From the NCBI GenBank assembly GCA_030612905.1, contig JAUWNA010000063.1, positions 1-8,861 of the forward strand: a DNA stretch of 8,861 nucleotides. Reading direction: 5' to 3'. The stretch comes from Promethearchaeota archaeon (GTDB taxonomy: Archaea; Asgardarchaeota; Lokiarchaeia; Sigyniarchaeales; SOKP01). Below, piece after piece: positions 6,209 to 8,861 of this stretch. Both the position numbers and the translations under genes were made by a program. The notes below the pieces were generated by a model. That model saw nothing but the letters and a program-made list of their open reading frames with translations, was not told the DNA's origin and searched no databases. Position 1 is the stretch's first letter. Each line of letters starts with the position of its first letter.

Positions 6209-7168
6209 TCAAAATAATTTAAAGTTTGTGTACGGCTTCAACTCATCAAGCACAAAATTAGTATAAGTATCCTCCATATCTTCTGATTCGTAGAGATTTT
6301 TGATAAAATTTCCGAAATCTTCGATTTTTTTTACTCGAACAATTGCTAGCAATCCGTATTGCTCGCCCATCCTGAATAGATACACAATTTCATCTCTTCT
6401 TACTAAGCTTAATGCCAATTCACTATATTTTGAAGAGTCTTTAGGTTTAATTCTTACTATAAATTTCCCTTTAAATCCAACCTTTAATGGCTTAAAATTT
6501 ATGGAATAATTAAGTATTACGCTTGTTTCTTCAAGTCTTTTTATTCTATTGTAAATAGTAGATTGTGACAGCTCTACATTATATTTTTTCTTGAAAATTT
6601 TGGAAATTTCGTAAGTAGAAATCAATTTTAAATTTTGTTCGTTCTCCATTATTTTCAGAACTTTATAATCAGTTTGGTCAATGTTTAAGTCTATTTCCAG
6701 TTCTGTTGCCGTTACATCTATTCCGTTAGTTTTAAACACTTTTATCGCTTCAATTATCTGATATTTCTTAAAATAAGATGTTCCCATTATTTCATCAACT
6801 TTTTGGAGGACATTGTTAAACTCATCAGAATCGTTAAAAACAAATAGAGCTATGAGTGAATACTCTCCAAAAATTCCATCTAGCATTTTCATTTGAGGAA
6901 TTTTTAACAAATCTTCGACGATGTGTGGCTCTTTAGGGTTTGTTTTTATTTCCAAAATCACGTATTTTAAATTGGGTCGAATATTAGGGTTGATATTAAT
7001 AGTGAAATTTTTAATTGTTCCTTTATCCTTTAACATTTCAAATTTGTTTTGAAAAGTTTGTCTAGTAATCCCCAATTCTTTTGAAATTTTTGAGATATTA
7101 GGTTTTGATTTTGTATTGACTTTTTTCAATATCTCAAACGATTTTATATGGTTTTTGCTGCTTACCAT
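6209..7168 (-). CDS. Tandem Lrp/AsnC-family transcription regulator (two HTH-RAM units)
   Basis: This 319-residue protein holds two Lrp/AsnC-type units; a usual Lrp has one and about 150 residues. Unit 1 has a winged helix-turn-helix (about 8-56, with ISKISKELGITRQTFQNKF at 25-43) and a RAM-like ligand/dimer domain (about 65-143, with GEYSLIALF at 101-109). Unit 2 has a second helix-turn-helix (about 163-222, STYEISKIF then LSQSTIYNRIKRLEE) and a RAM-like domain (about 230-310, MGEQYGLLAIVRVKK at 267-281). Such proteins bind DNA and usually respond to small molecules. I chose ATG 7168 because a TATA-like box lies about 26 bases upstream (leaderless). ATG 7252 would add a hydrophobic stretch encoded by promoter-like DNA. 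It is divergent from sahH, with a strong inverted repeat between them. The ligand is unknown. Confidence 0.85.
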   Translation of the reverse strand: MVSSKNHIKSFEILKKVNTKSKPNISKISKELGITRQTFQNKFEMLKDKGTIKNFTININPNIRPNLKYVILEIKTNPKEPHIVEDLLKIPQMKMLDGIFGEYSLIALFVFNDSDEFNNVLQKVDEIMGTSYFKKYQIIEAIKVFKTNGIDVTATELEIDLNIDQTDYKVLKIMENEQNLKLISTYEISKIFKKKYNVELSQSTIYNRIKRLEETSVILNYSINFKPLKVGFKGKFIVRIKPKDSSKYSELALSLVRRDEIVYLFRMGEQYGLLAIVRVKKIEDFGNFIKNLYESEDMEDTYTNFVLDELKPYTNFKLF

Positions 7169-7187
7169 AATAATTTTTAAGTAATTG

Positions 7188-7200
7188 ATATTTAAAAATA
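7188..7200 (-). promoter_or_regulatory. TATA-like promoter of the tandem Lrp gene
   Basis: Minus-strand TATTTTTAAATAT is centred about 26 bases before the ATG at 7168, the spacing expected of a leaderless archaeal gene. There is no Shine-Dalgarno site before that ATG. The inverted repeat at 7216-7243 begins 16 bases upstream of this box. Confidence 0.45.
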
Positions 7201-7215
7201 TAATTGTTTGTATAA

Positions 7216-7243
7216 AAAATGTGTAATTTAGTATACACATTTT
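7216..7243. promoter_or_regulatory. Candidate operator: 10-bp inverted repeat between divergent promoters
   Basis: AAAATGTGTA (7216-7225) and TACACATTTT (7234-7243) are perfect reverse complements separated by eight bases (ATTTAGTA). The site lies between the TATA-like boxes of the tandem Lrp gene (left) and sahH (right), 16 and 6 bases away. The mixed TGTGTA/TACACA core is less likely to arise from AT richness alone. The position suits a regulator controlling both genes, with the adjacent Lrp protein the first candidate; that link is inference. Confidence 0.5.
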
Positions 7244-7249
7244 GACAAT

Positions 7250-7264
7250 CATATTTAAATAATA
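7250..7264 (+). promoter_or_regulatory. TATA-like promoter of sahH
   Basis: CATATTTAAATAATA would start transcription near 7283 and give sahH a leader of about 45 bases, consistent with the GTGA Shine-Dalgarno-like site at 7317-7320. It begins just after the inverted repeat, so a protein bound there would sit over or beside the BRE. Confidence 0.4.
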
Positions 7265-7328
7265 TCATAAAATTATTAGAATAACATATTGTTAAAATTT
7301 ATCATTTTTGTGAATAGTGAAATTGAAT

Positions 7329-8597
7329 ATGGTTAATTATAAAGTAGCTGATGAAAACCTTGCTGAAAAAGGCAAAGAAGCTCTATATGTAGCTGAATCT
7401 AAAATGCCAGTTACAGCCGATATTATTCGTGAGAGATTTTCCAAAGAAAAGCCCTTGGAAGGCATAACAATTGCCGGATGCTTACACATTACCAAAGAAA
7501 CTGGAATTCTCGCTCGTACTTTGAAGGCAGGGGGTGCTGAAGTCTATTTATGTGGTAGTAATCCGTTATCTACTCAGGATGATGTTGCTGCTGCCTTGGT
7601 TCAAGAAGGAATAAATGTTTTTGCGTGGCACGGAAATACAGACGAAGAATTTTATTGGTGTATTCGAGAGTGTCTCAAGGCAAAACCGAATATTTTAATT
7701 GATGATGGTGCTGATATGATTGTTACTGCTCATAAAGAGTTTCCAGAGTTGATTGAAAATGGCACGATAATCGCATGTCAAGAAGAAACTACAACAGGGG
7801 TTAAGAGATTTAAAGCGATGGATAAACAAGGAAAATTAAGAGTTCCACTCTTCCCTGTAAATGATGCACGATGTAAAAATCAGTTTGATAATGAATTAGG
7901 GACAGGACAAGGAATTGTAGCCGCGATCTATGGCATGCATGTTCTCTTCGCAGGAAAAAATGTTGTGATTGCAGGGTTCGGGCATTGCAGCTCAGGAATG
8001 GCATTAAGAGCTAGAGGATTAGGGGCTAATGTAATTGTTACTGAAGTTGATGCAATAAAAGCTTTGCAAGCCAAATTTGCGGGATATAGTGTTATGCCTA
8101 TTGAAAAAACTCTTCCCATCGCCGATATAATCCTTACAGCAACGGGTTGTAAGCATGTAATTTCACCATCAAAAGAAATGTTCAAAAAACTAAAGGATGG
8201 TGTTATTCTCGGTAATTTAGGTCATTTCGACATTGAAGTCCCAACCAAGGAACTTTACGAATATGCAAAGGAAATCAAACCTCTAAGGCAAAATGTAGAA
8301 GAATTAGTATTTCCTGATGGCAAAAGGATATACCTACTTGCTAAAGGAAGACTAGCCAATTTGGTGCTTTCTGAAGGGCATCCTGCTGAAGTAATGGACA
8401 TGTCCTTTGGTCTACAATCGCTCATGTCTGAATTCATCGTCAAAAACAAAAACACACTAAAACCAGGAATGATCGATGTTCCAGTAGATATTGACGATAG
8501 AGTGGGCTTCCTAAAACTTCAAGCAATGGGCGTCGAGATCGACAAGTTAACCGAGGAGCAATATAACTACATCCATGGCTACGAAGAAGGAACATAA
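7329..8597 (+). CDS. sahH: S-adenosylhomocysteine hydrolase (adenosylhomocysteinase)
   Basis: This enzyme reversibly splits S-adenosylhomocysteine, the product of SAM-dependent methylation, into adenosine and homocysteine, using bound NAD. The 422-residue product (from ATG 7329) keeps the catalytic set: H53 (CLHIT), DDGAD (125-129), E153 (EETTTG), K183, D187 and N188 (NDARCKNQFDN), H299 (GHFD) and H351 (EGHP). GSNPLSTQDDVAAAL and the short C terminus ending in YEEGT are of the archaeal type. Two places are unusual. The NAD loop is GFGHCSSG (216-223) where the family has forms like GYGWCGRG, so the third glycine is serine; and GTGQG replaces the usual GTGQS. I chose ATG 7329 because GTGA lies at 7317-7320; GTG 7317 is the alternative. 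Its GC content looks higher than its neighbours, perhaps from high expression or transfer. Some archaeal homologues prefer S-inosylhomocysteine. Confidence 0.95.
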   Translation: MVNYKVADENLAEKGKEALYVAESKMPVTADIIRERFSKEKPLEGITIAGCLHITKETGILARTLKAGGAEVYLCGSNPLSTQDDVAAALVQEGINVFAWHGNTDEEFYWCIRECLKAKPNILIDDGADMIVTAHKEFPELIENGTIIACQEETTTGVKRFKAMDKQGKLRVPLFPVNDARCKNQFDNELGTGQGIVAAIYGMHVLFAGKNVVIAGFGHCSSGMALRARGLGANVIVTEVDAIKALQAKFAGYSVMPIEKTLPIADIILTATGCKHVISPSKEMFKKLKDGVILGNLGHFDIEVPTKELYEYAKEIKPLRQNVEELVFPDGKRIYLLAKGRLANLVLSEGHPAEVMDMSFGLQSLMSEFIVKNKNTLKPGMIDVPVDIDDRVGFLKLQAMGVEIDKLTEEQYNYIHGYEEGT

Positions 8598-8669
8598 TTC
8601 TTCTTTTTCTATAAAAGATTTAAAAAATAAGTTATTTCTTTTGTCCATAATTATTTTTTTATTTGAATT
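8598..8669. terminator. AT-rich convergent terminator region
   Basis: sahH and the last small gene face each other here. T-runs right after the sahH stop (TTCTTCTTTTTCT, then TTATTTTTTTATTT) serve the plus strand. A-runs at 8613-8629 (AAAAGATTTAAAAAATA) give T-runs on the minus strand. No strong hairpin is present. Confidence 0.4.
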
Positions 8670-8861
8670 TTATTTTTTTTTATTTTGTCTTTTAGGGTTT
8701 AGGATTTCATCAGCAGTAATATCTCCATAGATTTCTTTAGCCAGTTTTCTAAGACCATCTATTCCAAGTGGTTCTTCAAGGAGCTTATCTGACTCCCAAA
8801 TTTTTAAATCTTTAAATTCTTTTTTAATTTCCTCAGAAAATTTTAATTGGATTTGACGCAT
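8670..8861 (-). CDS. Unrecognised small charged protein (may extend past the window)
   Basis: I do not recognise this protein. The reading frame gives 63 residues with an ATG exactly at the window edge, so the true start may lie beyond it. The sequence is highly charged and looks helical: KFSEEIKKEFKDL (about 7-19), a middle stretch with LGIDGLRKLAKEIYG (about 32-46), then ITADEILNPKRQNKKK to the end. There is no signal peptide, membrane segment or cysteine. It could be a small cytosolic or nucleic-acid-associated protein, or the C-terminal tail of a larger one. It converges on sahH and shares no promoter with it. Confidence 0.5.
   Translation of the reverse strand: MRQIQLKFSEEIKKEFKDLKIWESDKLLEEPLGIDGLRKLAKEIYGDITADEILNPKRQNKKK

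Noticed and set aside
7169..7252. N-terminal extension of the tandem Lrp regulator from ATG 7252 with a hydrophobic stretch resembling a membrane segment
   Set aside because: The stretch is encoded by AT-rich promoter DNA containing the TATA-like box and the inverted repeat; starting at 7168 gives a normal helix-turn-helix N terminus.
7810..8455. Minus-strand reading frames inside sahH
   Set aside because: They are shadows of a strongly conserved plus-strand gene with no family-like sequence of their own.

Overview
The window reads as archaeal chromosome of low GC content, most likely from an Asgard archaeon (Lokiarchaeia-like). The supports are a TFB-type transcription initiation factor, a stand-alone archaeal Gar1, the archaeosine pair ArcS/RaSEA, AT-rich TATA-like promoters with very short leaders, and two small Roadblock/LC7-type genes side by side, a family that is expanded in Asgard genomes. 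The domain Archaea is secure. The Asgard assignment is inference from gene content.

Layout. Positions 1 to about 68 (+) look like the 3' end of the RNase P RNA: CR-IV-like and CR-V-like blocks flank a 6-bp hairpin. An AT-rich spacer follows, holding a long two-part hairpin and a T-rich tract (164-230). From 310 to 7168 every gene lies on the minus strand. In order along the plus coordinates these are: a Roadblock/LC7 protein (310-783), a divergent Roadblock-like protein (959-1315), TFB (1432-2343), Gar1 (2436-2684), the radical SAM archaeosine enzyme RaSEA (2950-4053), archaeosine synthase ArcS (4031-6112), and a regulator with two Lrp/AsnC modules in tandem (6209-7168). The divergent S-adenosylhomocysteine hydrolase gene sahH (7329-8597, +) follows, and a small unrecognised minus-strand ORF (8670-8861) runs to the window edge.

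How the genes work together. arcS is transcribed first and overlaps raSEA by 23 bases. The two enzymes act in sequence on preQ0-tRNA to make archaeosine, so translational coupling fits. gar1 and tfb form a pair that is often adjacent in archaea. With the RNase P RNA fragment, the stretch leans toward stable-RNA processing and modification plus basal transcription. The double-Lrp gene and sahH share a 160-base divergent promoter region. Midway between their TATA-like boxes sits a perfect 10-bp inverted repeat with an 8-base spacer, a good candidate operator.

The most interesting points are that operator with its tandem-Lrp regulator, the altered NAD-binding glycine loop of the SahH, the leader or TSS-proximal dyad of the first Roadblock gene, and the structured element after the RNase P RNA. 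I saw no CRISPR array, transposon, integrase, tRNA or evident defence system, and no strong case for a wholly new multi-gene system.
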